Shown one piece after another: positions 32,781 to 44,952 of a stretch of 64,000 nt of DNA. Position numbers and translations under genes: made by a program. The stretch's first letter is position 1; every line of letters starts with the position of its first letter. Source of the DNA: Brachypodium distachyon (taxonomy: Eukaryota > Streptophyta > Magnoliopsida > Poales > Poaceae); the NCBI RefSeq assembly GCF_000005505.3, contig NC_016131.3, forward strand, positions 20,543,501-20,607,500. The letters run 5' to 3'. Below the pieces are notes generated by a model. It made no database searches, was not told the origin of the DNA, and saw only the letters and a list, made by a program, of their open reading frames with translations.

Positions 32781-35700
32781 TCTATACCAATGAAAAAAAT
32801 ACGGACCGTTTCACCTTTTTTCCTCCCTTTTTTTCGTCAAGCCCCCGAGACCCACCTCATCCGCCCGCATGCAAACCACTCCTTCGTCCGCTCCAGACGG
32901 CCGAGCTCCCCTCTCCTGGCGCAGCCCAATAGGAGACCCTTTTCCTAATCCAATAAAAATAATTTCCCTGACGCGGCGGAGAAAACACAATTAAAAGCCC
33001 AAAGATATCTCTTCATACATTCGACCTTACTCTCCTGCTTTGGTGATACTCGTTATCTGTAGGTGCGACGGCAGATTGATCCTGCGATGCAGCATATGGT
33101 CCAGCATGCGGTGCCTCCTTCCATCTGAGAAAACATCGTTTAATTCCAGAGAAAACATGGGAACAACCTCGTTCTCTCAGCCCTCATCCCCGTCGTGTTG
33201 ATCTAAACCACTCTGACTCAGTTCGCATCCCACTGGTTTCTTTCGGACTGAGCTCGTCTCTGACTAGGTTAGACCCTCACATTGTAACACTAAGATAGGC
33301 AAAGCTGAGAGGCTCTTAGGAGTTCAAGTAGCTAGCCGGGGAGCCACCCCCGGCAACCTGTCAACACCCTTAAATCAATGGAATCCAAGCACAAAAGCAG
33401 GACATAGGGTATTACACCTCCGGGTGATCCGAACCTGGGTAAACTCCTCAGTGTCACACTTCGTGTCTTCGCCACGTCGGTGATCACCCGGGAGCCGCTA
33501 CGACAACGCACGCTAAGACGGTTCAGCCGTGATTATGGGGGATGATTGAGGAGGGGAAAAGGAAGGGAAGGGCCGTGGGATACGGTTCAGAGCACCTGGA
33601 TGGGTTACGGGCCGAGGAGGCATCGTCGAGGGCGGAGATTGCGACGGTCGGCGCGTGTGTGTGTGCTGCTTTTGGCACGAGGAGGAAGACTGAAAGTGCA
33701 TGTTGCCCCATGTGTGGTTTTGGTAATTAATGACAATTCCTATGGACTAATGTTTCATAGCCAATGAATGAAGACCACTTGGTTAATTCAATGATAAATG
33801 TCATGAAGATAAAGATATATAATGAGAGTTGACAATTGGATGTGTGGTTTTGGTATCCGATGACAATCCTTTTGCATAAGTTGTTTGCATTGAGCTTTAA
33901 TTCAAGGAATGCTAGTAAGAAAAGTATTGAATTGAAGGCATGAAGTTATTGCATTTCAATGAGTGAATCAAATATTGTCAAGAAGAAGGTGAAGTTCCCG
34001 TGATGGATTAAGATCTTGAGATAATGATTACAAGATAAGGATTCAACATATGGTTTCATGATAATGTTTTGTTGAGCTCATGAGTTGAGTCATGGTTAAC
34101 CAAGTCATGGAGCAAGTAATCGAGTGAAGAATCCATTTGGTGTCTCAAGATTTTGTGTTAGAAGATGAAGAGGACTAAAGTGACGTTCATGATATCATAA
34201 AGATGGAGTAAAGCAAAGATGAAGGTTGACCAAGAATAAGTGCAAATTTGGATTCAAGTTGGTCAACTCACAAGCAAAATTATGTACCACATGAGATCTA
34301 GTGGTATGGTAAGCATTTGTCAATTGCGCTTTGTGAATTACATAAACTATGTATTTGGTATATCTATATGTGGGTTAAGTGAAACTCATGGGTTTGGATC
34401 AAAAAAGAAGATTTCATATAGCCCATGAGAGATGAGATCAAGTGGTGATGATTCATCAAGGTTGAGAAGAGCAAGATCAAGAAAAGCACTCCGAGGATTA
34501 TATACATGAATCATATGGTAAGCAATTGTATATTGCACTTATGGACTAACCAATATTATGTCTATGTTATTTGGTTGAGGGTTAGGTGATACATATGGGC
34601 AATGTTTGAAGAAACAATCTTATATAGCCCATATGGAGACGGTCATCAAGATTGACAAAGGACAAGCTCAATATAAGCATCCCGAGAAGATACATGCTTG
34701 AAGCTTGCCATCCATTTGGTGATAATGGACATGTGAAGATGAGCTTAAAGTGAAGGTCTCCCACATTAGAGTATGGGGGAGCAAATTGAGTTTCTTCACC
34801 AAATGACCTTGATCAAGCGAATGATTTCAACTTGCAACGAGCATTGACGCCTATATCAACCTAAAGTGGATTGCTCAAGGCAAATGTATAATCTAACTAG
34901 GTTTTCCTAGTTTTACCGGTCTCAAAGAGTTTGGTGGGAGACCGGTTTATAGGTTCGATAGCCATTCTATCAAGAGGGGCTTTCGGGTGGTAACTTGAAC
35001 ACGTCGTGCGTAGAGTGCTCAAACCTTTGCATATTTTGCATCATCTCTTTTGGTTGATCTTCGTTGGATTTCTGTGTGAGTTTGTAGAGATCATTGTTAT
35101 CTTCGAAACAAGTCCAAGTTCATCGAAATCGGAGTTTGTATGCAAAAGTTATTGCCGTTTTCGTGTGAGTGGTTCTGAAGCTTTTTGTAGGCCGGAACTT
35201 CCGGGCAAATTCCGGGAAAACCTCCGAGTGAGTCCAGTAGCGTTTTTCCTATTCGATTTTTTGGTCCAGATTTCGTCCGGAACCTCCGGGAGCCCTCCGG
35301 GCTGTGGAAACTGGCCCCAACGGGCAGATTCGGGGGAACCCCTATATAAGGGGCTTCTTCCCCAACGGACAGAGATGCTCCTAGATCGAAATTTTCCCAT
35401 TCTTTTGAGCTTTCTCCACCTTCCCCAAGCCCCAAATCCCCATCAAATTGAAGGGAGTTTGTAGATCCATTTGAAGGGATCATTTGTTGATCTCCTCCTT
35501 TGTTCCTCCTCTCCAATTTCTCCATTCCATTTGTTGATTTGGGTGACATTTGGGAGAGAGGGATTTGAGCATTTCTTGTGTTCTTGCTTTGCATTTGGTG
35601 CATTGGTTTGAACTCTCTACCTTGATTAGTTCGAGTGAGAGCCCGTGAGCTTGTTACTCTTGGAGGTTATCCTCCTAGACGGCTTAGTGGTTGTTGCCCT

Positions 35701-36449
35701 GGTGACCTCTTCGTGGAGATTGTGAAGAAGCCCGAGGTTCTCCTTTGTGGTGCTTTGTGAATTGGTTGTGGAGCTTGTCATCTCCGGAGTGGAGGAAGAA
35801 GCTAGCCATCTTAGTGATTGAGCTCCTACTTTGGTGTGGGAGGCTCAAGGAGTTGGGTGTGCCCTTTCACGGCTATTCGGGTTACCTCTTGTGGTGCCCG
35901 CACTTCTCCAACGGTGATTAGCTTCTTCGGAAATGAACATCGGGATAAATCATCGTCTCCGCGTGCCTCAGGTATTCCTAAACCGAGTTCATTCAACTGT
36001 GCTTAAATTTGTGATAGCCATCGTGCTTGAAGTCATATATTATCTTATATATGTTTTGTGCTATATTATATATCTTGTGCTAGCTTGTTATTTAATTTTG
36101 GTGCCCATCTTGTTATAGCTTAAGTTGTCGATGCACTATAGTTGAAACTAGCATATTTAGGATTTGTGCTTGAAAATATCCGACTAGTTTAATTCCGCAT
36201 TTAGGATTTATAGAGCCAAATCCGTAAAGTTTTAAAACGCCTATTCACCCCCCCCCCTCTAGGCGACATCGAGGTCTTTTCAAAGACGAGCACGGGCGCT
36301 CGTCTGGGCATGGGCTGGGCGCTCTCGGAGAAGCTAACCCAAGAGGGAGAACGGGTGTGGTCCAAGAGGAAAAAAAGAAAAAAAGAGAAAAAAAAGAAGA
36401 CCTAAAAGTGGCTTGCCTGGGCTGTGGCAGCGCACGGGCATTCTGCTAG
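32781..36449 (+). mobile_element. inner Helitron-like element carrying a solo LTR
   Basis: Begins A|TCTATACCAATGAAAAAAAT, close to the outer 5' end, and ends GCGCACGGGCATTCTGCTAG|T at 36446-36449. Without the solo LTR at 33691-36282 it is about 1.1 kb. It contains at about 33290-33480 a segment resembling an older LTR piece. Nothing codes for a helicase. Confidence 0.45.
33691..36282. mobile_element. solo LTR, 2.6 kb, of a large copia-type element
   Basis: TGAAAGTGCATG... to ...GAGGTCTTTTCA with a perfect 5-bp duplication AAGAC (33686-33690 and 36283-36287). It has a TATA box (CCCTATATAAGGGG near 35340) and the C-run CACCCCCCCCCCTCTAGGCG just before its end, a feature of SIRE/Maximus-type copia LTRs. 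No internal genes. It is younger than the Helitron it interrupts. Confidence 0.88.
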
Positions 36450-36973
36450 TCCATAAATAAGTGAAACACACAATGTGCTGTCATCTATCACCGAAGTGAA
36501 GAATGGTGTGCACAACGAGATGCGAAGTGTAGTGACATGAATAGTGATGGGCCCAGATTTTTAATATTTGGTGGGGGAAACACTACATTTTCAATATTGG
36601 GTAGAGCAAATGCAATGCCGTTTAATTGTGCGGATTTTTTAATTGTGTCCGATCGGTCAAGAAAAGACGGTGGTACCGAGCCTCCTAGCAAACAAGTTAG
36701 TGGAGTAATTGAAGACAGGGAATGAAAATTAAGAGAGATAAGATTTTAAAACTATTGTTTGGATGCGGGTACCGGAGTTTAGAGGAAAAGGGAAAAGAAT
36801 AAATATAGGACAAGCGATAACTCAGAAACCGATAAGAACTAGCAAGATAATAATCATGAACAGTTATGATTAGAGATACAAGATAATAATCTTTCTTGCC
36901 CGAGCATAGTCATAACAACGTTTTTTATTTCCATTGCAACGCACGGGCACTCCTGCTAGTTATTACATAAACA

Positions 36974-37012
36974 CTAGATCATGATGGCACGCATTGCCGC
37001 GCCCGTCAGTTT
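36974..37012 (-). mobile_element. 3' terminus of a minus-strand Helitron
   Basis: On the minus strand the sequence reads ...GGGCGCGGCAATGCGTGCC ATCATGATCTAG followed by T, a common grass Helitron end. The element would extend to the right; its 5' end was not located. Confidence 0.55.
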
Positions 37013-37883
37013 CAGCAATACAATGATATATAGGAAGAACACGAATATCTCGGGATTCCACGCTTGTCCATCTTTTCAAAAGTTTTTGGCTTCACGCCTA
37101 TCTATCTTTTAGAAAGTTTTTGTTTACGGAGATGCTAGACATGATAGTTATATTTGCACAAAATGGCTCATATTTTAAGCGAACATCTTAGTTTTCTCTT
37201 TTGCTTTGCTTTTATTCTTTCCCAATCTGGAATTCTTTTTTCCTAGCGAGTAGTCGGTTCGATCGGTCAGATTCCATAGTAGTACTCAAGTCCAGTTCGG
37301 CTCTCATAGCGCACATCGCCACACCCATCCCTATTGTTGAGAATGACAGGTTTGAGTGTAAACTAATATGATAGTTGACTTAAAATTGTAATGATAAAGG
37401 CATATGAAATGGGAATCTATATTATTGAATGACAGGCATCTGAACATGAGTTTGCATAAGAACCATAGGAATACATGCTTTTTCCCTTTCATTTACTTGT
37501 GGAACCATCTTTCTTTCTTTTTTGCAAAACTTTCAAAGACATGACAAGAAGCATGATAACAATAGCTACATGCAAGGTAATATTAGCAAACATACACATA
37601 TTAAGTTAGTCCTATCAAATTTCTTGATTGGTCCAGAATCTCCAGTTTTCAACAAAAGCAAGCAACCGTCACCATGATTGGTTTTGTCTACGTAAGAGCC
37701 AAATCATGCAAAGCTGGAAATAGTATTATTAGTGTCACCATGATTGGTAAGGAAGTAACCATCAATTGACCGGTGATAACGTCAAATAAGATTATGGGAT
37801 ATTATTTAGATAACAATGATCAAGAATACTTGGAAAGATTTAGAAACTTTTACCTGTGCGAGCATGTGCGACTTTACTTCAGT
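37013..37883. other. possible body of the minus-strand Helitron
   Basis: No coding region recognised. AT-rich. Confidence 0.3.
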
Positions 37884-38677
37884 TTAAGCTTCCACATTTA
37901 AGATTTTTGGTGATCCTGTGTCATTCGAGGTATTTGGGCTGCAAAATACAGTAAAAAGAATTATTGCCACTCAAAACTCCTTAATGTACAGACTGATCAA
38001 GCGAAGATGGCAAAGGTTGAGTCTGAACATATGGTATGTATTTCTTTTCAACCCAATCATACAGCAGTAACACATTATATTGTTGTTTTATCATCCAAGC
38101 ATCTATTCACAGGAGTATCAAGAAAAATGCCATGAACAAGATTAAATGCAGTAATTGTGTGTATCAGTTCTTGTGATGGCAAAAGAGAGAAATAGTACCC
38201 GTGCATCAATTCTTATGGGTTGCACCACAAAACTGAAACACATCCACATTTACACAAAACTGCTTCCTAAAACCTGATATCAAGAAGTCTCGAAACAACG
38301 CAAAATAAATTACCTTATGGCAATATTGTGCTTTATGGCCATGATTCCTTGCTGCTGCTGCCTGCTGATGTGCAAAACTGCCAAATTCCAAATTCTAGTG
38401 TGCATCTTTTTCTTGATTCATTTGTCTTCTTCTATAACAAATGGAGCATATACACAAAATATGAGATGACTGTTTTAGTATAACAACAGCATGCCTCAAA
38501 AAGAAGTAGAATAACAACATTGAATGCTCCAACAAAAGTTAATATGGGCATACAATAAAACAATTACTAAAGCATGGAACAGAATATCGGTGTCCCTTTT
38601 AAAGGTCATTGCCATAGCAAGAATTTTGTTAATGATATTGTTAGGCATGTCAGGATTAGATGGAACTGTACATTTTC
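37884..38677 (-). pseudogene. exon-like gene fragment, possibly Helitron-captured
   Basis: Three minus-strand blocks with GT-AG borders: 38677-38568 (after tatttcag, before gtaattg; contains NNIINKILAMAMTFKRDTD), 38394-38314 (after cacactag, before gtaattt; contains FAHQQAAAARNHGHKAQYC) and 37938-37884 (after attttgcag, with a stop at 37884-37886). The first two join in phase 0. The protein family is not recognised and no start exon was found. The position just inside a Helitron terminus fits gene-fragment capture, which is inference. Confidence 0.35.
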
Positions 38678-39692
38678 CTGAAATAAGAATAACAAATGTT
38701 CACTAACCAACAGGGAACAGTATAAGAAAAGGGGAATCATACTGACATTTGGAGATACTTTAGACCTCCGGTTGTCCTCAAATATATATGTTCATCTTGC
38801 AAACGGCTTCTGCACCGAATCGGTCAACATGAAGTATAAACTAAAGTCCTTGTATATGCCACAGCTGTTGAAACTTGTAAGAAGCTCTGAAGTCTGAACC
38901 GTCTATATGCCCTCTCTCCAAGGGTATAGACTTCCGCTGCTACAAAACTCAACGATGGGAAGCCTAACAATCTTTGACGATTAAGTACGTGTCAGCAACA
39001 AGGTTTTTGGCATTTTCCATTGCACCTGTTTTCTAGCATCCTTGCTCTAATTTGTCATCACCAGGGGCCGAGTAGTATGTTTTTAGATCTAAACTTTACA
39101 CACACACACACACATGGTAATATTAATTTGTTTGTCGTGTAACAACATATTATATTTTCAGTTGGTATATATCCAAATATGTGACCCTATGGGTGACAAA
39201 CAATAGGATGATTCAAGGATCTTGTGTTTAACAGTAATGTGTTTCTCCGATGATCTCGAAAAATGATCATATTAATTACACTATGTAAAACGAGGTGACA
39301 TGCCACTTACTACAAAACATGAACGATCTCCTTTATATATAGGATTTCCTGCAATTTATGGTACACATGCCTAAGATGTACAAGGAACACGAGCTTGAGA
39401 TAATATTCATTATTATTGGTATCATCCAGCTTATAATGCTCGCGGCTATCATCCCATGCATGCTTATGTTTTCAGTTGATGCTTGTTAAAATTAATACTT
39501 CGATACCACAAAAAATTATTGGATATTCGGATAACACTGATAAATCTTTGGTTTGGTTTACAATTAATTTCTGCAACCACAATTGCCATCACAATTCCAT
39601 CACTGCCTCTATTAATAAATTGCAGGTGCGGTTGAGAATGGCGCCTCGACTCACCACTTTCCTCTTGCTCCCATCGTATTGAATATAAATAA
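38678..39692. other. intergenic with a short CA repeat
   Basis: No gene supported. An (AC)n run of about nine units lies near 39098-39114. Confidence 0.4.
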
Positions 39693-39965
39693 GGCAAAAT
39701 ACTTTCCGTGCACGCTATCGCGATCCCCTACACCTTCGACCATCAAATATCATCTTTGAGCATGCAAACTTGTATATGTCGATGCATAAGTTGATTGTCA
39801 TGATATTCGAGTCTTCTTTATTTGTATTTAATTTTTCTAGTATTGCAACTCTATTTAACTTGAATAATTTGTTAAAAGATAATAAATCTTGTCATCAACA
39901 TTGATCGATGCGTAGACCTACCAAGTTTATATCCAAGAAACTAGAAATATAATGTCATACTAATT
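39693..39965. repeat. edge block of duplicon B, inverted relative to A
   Basis: Reverse-complement match to 17186-17520, from ggcaaaatacttt to atgtcatactaatta, while the neighbouring sequence from about 40048 matches A directly. Confidence 0.75.
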
Positions 39966-40797
39966 ATCTGATGATTCTATGCATCATGATCTTCATATGA
40001 AGTATAATTTTTCACCAGAAACATATGTGAAACTATTGATTACGTTTTTCACGAGGATTAGCAAGTACTATTCACATATATAGCTAATCATGACGTGAAT
40101 TGAAGTATTTCACTAAGATGAGAGGGGATTGAAGTATTAACATTTCCATTGACAACTGGTGATCGCCTTCAAACTTTTGATTGTGGTTCTAATGAACATA
40201 TTTAAAAAACTGAAAAGATGTGGGCACAACCGGCCGGCTGGAAATAAAATTTAACACCAAGCCGATTGCATTGAAAAGAAGTGGGCAAACACCCAGAATT
40301 GTAAGGTTCGTTGGCATTATTAGAAGGGGAATAGGAGAGAGCACAAACATATGCTGAGGTTTATAGCATTTGCATAACCAATCTTTTAGAAAAATCTTTA
40401 AGACTTCATATATTTTTCCTCACTCAGACAAAATATTTAGTTTCGGTCGTGATTAGCTAATTGGTGATCACTTTATATTTCTCATAGACATCTAAATTGA
40501 AATATGATCATGAAACATCACAACTATCATATCTAGTTCTACAAAAGTGGGTATATACAAGACAACAACATCTCATATTTAAAACTGGGACGATGAAAGA
40601 CAAAACTTTATTAGAGATATCTTGCTCTTGGCCGGAGAGCAACTGATACAAAACATGACACAACACAACACGATAGCAGTGATACTGTTTCGATGATGAA
40701 GTAAGTTAATAAAAACATAAAATAGATGGATCCATAAGCGATCGGGAGACGAGAGACACGGGTAGCTGGCCAAGCATGCAGTGAGGAGATGACCTTC

Positions 40798-41553
40798 TCA
40801 CATGGGAGTGAAAAAAGAACTGGAAGCATCAAAATCAAAGCCCTGTGCCCATGAGATCAGATCTTCATCGCTCAGATGGGTGGTGCTAGGGCCAGCACCA
40901 TTGTCACTGTATAGACCGGCGCTGAGGTCTTCCCCTTGGACCCTCATATTGTCAATCCACATCTCGTGCTGCGGCATTTGCAGATACTCCTCCAGAGAGG
41001 GCTCCCCCATCCCCTTGGTCATCATGTCGTTGCAGCTGGGGATGGAGGTAGCCGGAGGAGCCTGCAGACTGGCCTGCCCCCTGAGTTCAGCAATACGGTA
41101 GCCGATGCTCTTGAGATAATTCTGCGCCATCCAGCCGACACTGGTGACCTCCTCGATGGTGAGGTCCATTGAGGTCGGGAGCTTACCGAGCATGGCCTTG
41201 TGCAAAAGGCACATGGTCTGGCGCTCGTGGTTCTCACGCTGCAACTTCTCGGTCATCTCCCGGAGCTTGTCCACGCGCTGGCGGAGGAAGCCCTCCTGGC
41301 TCATCGTCTTCTTGTACCGCTCCAGATCCGGCGTGTCCTTGTAGCGCCGCAGGATGGGCACCGCCTCGGAGACGGATGGCCACACATGCGGCTGCGCCTC
41401 GCCCTCGCCATACACAATCACGCATGCCTTCAAGTTACAGAGCGTGGCCAGCTCGCTAGCCTTCTTCATCAGACCGTCGCGGCGCTTCCGGAAGGTGGTG
41501 CGGCGAGCTGCGGGGTCCTGGATCCGGCGGAGGTTCACCTTCCTGCGTGCCAT
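40798..41553 (-). CDS. type I (M-gamma, AGL80-like) MADS-box transcription factor, copy B
   Basis: Single exon, 251 codons from the ATG at 41553. An in-frame ATG 15 codons upstream (41598) exists, but MARRKVNLRRI is the conserved MADS start and aligns with copy A. The MADS domain (FRKRRDGLMKKASELATLC, VIVYG) and the M-gamma helical region (SEAVPILRRY, SQEGFLRQRVDKL) are intact. Compared with copy A there are scattered substitutions and a few added residues near the C-terminus (NDMMTKGMGEPS against YMMTMGDPS). No disabling change is seen. A reproductive role is inferred from the family. Both copies could be expressed, since promoters and leaders are also duplicated. Confidence 0.92.
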   Translation of the reverse strand: MARRKVNLRRIQDPAARRTTFRKRRDGLMKKASELATLCNLKACVIVYGEGEAQPHVWPSVSEAVPILRRYKDTPDLERYKKTMSQEGFLRQRVDKLREMTEKLQRENHERQTMCLLHKAMLGKLPTSMDLTIEEVTSVGWMAQNYLKSIGYRIAELRGQASLQAPPATSIPSCNDMMTKGMGEPSLEEYLQMPQHEMWIDNMRVQGEDLSAGLYSDNGAGPSTTHLSDEDLISWAQGFDFDASSSFFTPM

Positions 41554-41690
41554 TGCCTCGGACACGGATGGGTCGGTAGCTAGCAAGCAAGCAGGCAAGA
41601 GAGGCTAGCTAGCTCGATAGCTAGCTACAGATCAACCAGCCAAGGCAAATGGTTAGTTTGGTGAGGAGAAAGCCAAGGAGGAGGGGGTGG

Positions 41691-41698
41691 ATTTATAG
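41691..41698 (-). promoter_or_regulatory. TATA box of MADS-box copy B
   Basis: CTATAAAT on the minus strand, about 140 bases upstream of the ATG, in the same setting as in copy A. Confidence 0.6.
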
Positions 41699-41999
41699 TG
41701 AAGGGCCTCCATGGAGGAGGAGGTTGTGGTGCTAAGGTATGTGATATGCAAATTAATTTTGAGGATATTTTTATTTAGAGGCGTATATTTACAATTTATG
41801 AGGTGATCGGAAAAAAATAATAAAAATTATGAGGTGATTAATAAGTGCTAAAGAAATCTAAAAGATTTGCTAGCTCAGTCACAATATTAATTATGACGTT
41901 TTTTTTCTTGGAGACATTATATTTCCAAATTAATTTTCATTAAATCTGATCCAAAGTTAGATGATTGTTGAAACATATCCAGCTTGTGATAAGCCCTCC

Positions 42000-43130
42000 A
42001 TTCATTTTTTACCATGTTAAGGAAAACAATAATTAATGACTTTAATTTTCTCATAAAGAAGGAAAATATTAATTTATTAAGATTTGCAACTGAACCCAGT
42101 GAGATATTGTGACGTATAACGAGTGACTAAAGTCGAGCGTGAGATAACCAGGTGGATCAGAACTTGTGTTGAGTGTGGCACATTCAAACAAAGCAAAGAT
42201 GAAAGAGCCGATACAAAATTAAAAACATGTGCAGACTTGTTGAAGGGATTTTACTTTCTTCTCATTTTGTGTACTAGCTATACCATCCTCAGTTTGTTAC
42301 GATATCACAAAACTTGCTATATGCTTCATGCATCATGATGAAATAAGCGATCAACTATATGTTTTCACATGAATTGTTCACAGCCCATTGACAAGTATTG
42401 CTCAAGGTAGTGATTGTCGAAGTTTGTCATGCACAACTGTTATACTTCTTCTATAACATTTCATTTCTAAAGGTACATGCTGTATATGTGTATTTGTATA
42501 GAGCAAAGTGATTTTAAGAGTCCTTCTTGTCACTTTTTTGCAAAGTTGAATTACTAGCTTGAAGGCAAGGCGCTAAGCTTTGGAGACTTGATACGTCAAA
42601 AACACATCGACTTTGCTAATTAATCACCTTCCTCGTTATTTGAGATCAAATTGTGTAATCATATTGTATACGTATCCCTGTTCGTGACCATGTGTGTTGT
42701 GTGTCGTGAGTAAATGATCTGTATCATTCTCGTCTCAAGGACATGAGAGAAACCCCCGGTTGATCAGTTTTATATATACGAGTTTTCAATATATCAATGG
42801 TTGCTTTATTTTATGTTCTACTTCTCTAATGGTGTTGCATGAATGCCCACTACACAATACCTAGCCTATATTGTCATCTTAGAAGAAAGCATTATGTCAT
42901 AATGAATCAATGTGGGGAGGGCCGGAGTGACAAGAAATCTTTTCTCGATTCTTGGAGTTACCACATGGGGGATTAATGAAGACCCAAGAACCTAATGATG
43001 TGATGAGACGAGATTGTCAAATAATTCGTGGTTATAGATGGTAGCAGGCAGCCCCAAAGTATAACCACAAGTAGCATATTACTCATGGTATTGCCATTTG
43101 TTAGAGCTTAGACTTCACCACGTAAAAACA
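42000..43130. other. segment of duplicon B without a counterpart in A
   Basis: Contains one short open frame at 42123 reading EREITRWIRTCVECGTFKQ, which faintly resembles the zinc-binding neck of retroelement integrases. Nothing else supports an element. Otherwise AT-rich without genes. Confidence 0.3.
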
Positions 43131-44215
43131 TATCAAACATATTTATCAAGACAAGACGAATTAATTAAAATATGTCGATCGTTAATTATTCTGCCGTCCT
43201 CGGGGACAACTTCTGCGCCCATATGTACACTCAAAGCCCTTTCTCTTGCTGAGATTGAGGGCTACTTCAGAACTATTGCTATTTTATGCACTATATTCAT
43301 TTACGACTCAACAAAATTCAATCCAATCAATTGTTTTATAGCGAACATACATAAAGCTCGTTTCGCAGTCCCCGTTTCATTTCATTTGGTAAATTAAAAT
43401 GAGAAATCAAAATTTTGATAGGATTTCATTTGGTTGAACTTGAATTCTGGATTCAAACTCATGTTTTTCCAACATTGATTTGTAGAATGAGAAATAAATC
43501 CAAAGAAATGATGCTATCTAGACAGGAATTTGGGTTGCGATTCGTAAAAAATGCTGGGGAGTCCTCCTTTAGATTTAATTTATGTACCCAATTTCAGTAC
43601 CAGCCAAATAAGTTAGTTCATGGACATGTCCAAACGATGGGAGCCAGCCGAGAGAGCTCTTAGTGATACTGTGCTGAAAAAGCATGAAAGATTATTAAAA
43701 TATAAATACGGAAAAAAGTAATTGGTATTTCCGAATCCCTAAGAAATCACATGCCCGATCCGTGCACGATAGAAATGCATTTCCCGTGAGTACACGTGGA
43801 AAGAACGGGAGTGGCGGATGAATGTTGGATAGGAGAGCGTAAAAAGGCCACATGCACACGGAGGTGGCAGGAGTATTGTGTCATGTCATTCTTTGTCTTG
43901 CAACTTAATTGTGTTCTTCTTGAGTGCTCTAAACCGTAACCTCCAAAAATGCATTTATTTAGCATGGTAAGTTGATATACTTATCCCTAAAGTTTTTCGT
44001 TTTCTAAAAATTGCTTTGAAGTGCAATTTGGCATGGTCGAAATAAAATAGTTTCTTTCTTTTCATTTCATGAAGCATCTGATTTTGAATATTTTTTAAAC
44101 TGCGATGTGGCTTTATTTATATAAAAAGAGCGCCATAAATATACCATCGAAATGAACATAAGCACTGAAGATTATCGATAAAGCTAAAATCTCAATCATA
44201 ATCATTGAAGTCAAC

Positions 44216-44467
44216 TTATTTAGATCCATCCTTCATATTTTGAAGTTCCTCCATGTAATCGGTGACGAAATTGTAGCATATCATGCTTGTACAGGTTGGA
44301 CTAACCCTGTAGGTTTTGATAAAGTTGCACAAGCTATCCACCTCAAACAATGAAACTTTAAGATCGTTGAACGCACCATGGCTAGCGACACATCCCTTGA
44401 AAAGAAAGCTTATCAAACCATTGCTCGATACGTCGATGTATAACAAGGAAAAAACGGAAAACACCAA
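44216..44467 (-). other. open frame at the distal edge of duplicon B
   Basis: 83 codons ending LQNMKDGSK, extending beyond the duplicated part. In copy A the homologous stretch carries frame-breaking changes and runs straight into the SOSEKI fragment. Family not recognised; possibly an old exon, possibly chance. Confidence 0.2.
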
Positions 44468-44658
44468 AAGAGGAGCTGCCTATATGGAGTTGGCCCCGAC
44501 GCCTACACCAGTATGACGATGGAGCCTCGACGCCGATTTTCTAAACATTGCAGCTCCATCGTCAAGTAGCAAAATTAGAGTTGGATGGGAACGGGAGCCC
44601 CGAAAAAGAGAGACGTTTACATAAAGTTGGTCTGTGAGGGGAGATTTATTACTGCATA

Positions 44659-44950
44659 CTTCCTCCGTTTTTTAATATAGGGCGTATAAACATACGCACG
44701 AATATTAAGGCAGCTGTACAGGGCAACGCTAGAGGGCACTCCTGCATCTAAACTGCCATGCATGCATTGCTCTCTTCTCTTGGCACCATAACTGCCCCCA
44801 CGTAATCAGCAAAAACCACCGAAGATGCTCCCCCTGGCTTTTCTCCAAGAACAACTTGTGACGCTCGTTTGGACCGGCAGAATGCGCCCCTTACATTCTG
44901 AAAATTAGAACAAAAATTTACACGCCCTATATATAAAGAAACGGAGGGAG
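44659..44950. mobile_element. Stowaway MITE
   Basis: 292 bp, CTTCCTCCGTTTTTTAATATA ... CGGAGGGAG inside TA on both sides; the arms pair over about 30 bases. Confidence 0.88.
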
Positions 44951-44952
44951 TA

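Larger units (their letters stand above)
32541..36959 (+). mobile_element. outer Helitron-like element
   Basis: Begins A|TCTATACCTATCT and ends ...GCACGGGCACTCCTGCTAG|T at 36956-36959, the A/T insertion context and CTAG terminus of Helitrons. It encloses a second such element. No Rep/helicase gene is present, so it is non-autonomous. The pairing of these two ends is inferred from nesting. Confidence 0.4.
40048..44340. repeat. duplicon B carrying a MADS-box gene
   Basis: Direct match to 17690-21252, including gene, leader, TATA box and a distal block. The stretch 42000-43130 has no counterpart in A. Confidence 0.85.

Noticed and set aside
35006..35603. Long open frames on both strands in the 33.7-36.3 kb region
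   Set aside because: They lie inside a solo LTR with defined ends and target duplication, and carry no retroelement or host domain.
39098..39114. CA repeat as a possible CRISPR or satellite
   Set aside because: Simple microsatellite; no spacer-repeat structure anywhere in the window.
41554..41598. Upstream in-frame ATG of MADS copy B
   Set aside because: The added 15 residues precede the conserved MADS start, copy A has no equivalent, and the family starts at MAR/GRKK-type residues.
42123..42338. Integrase zinc-finger-like peptide
   Set aside because: Only about 25 residues show a loose H2C2-like pattern, with no neighbouring retroelement domains.
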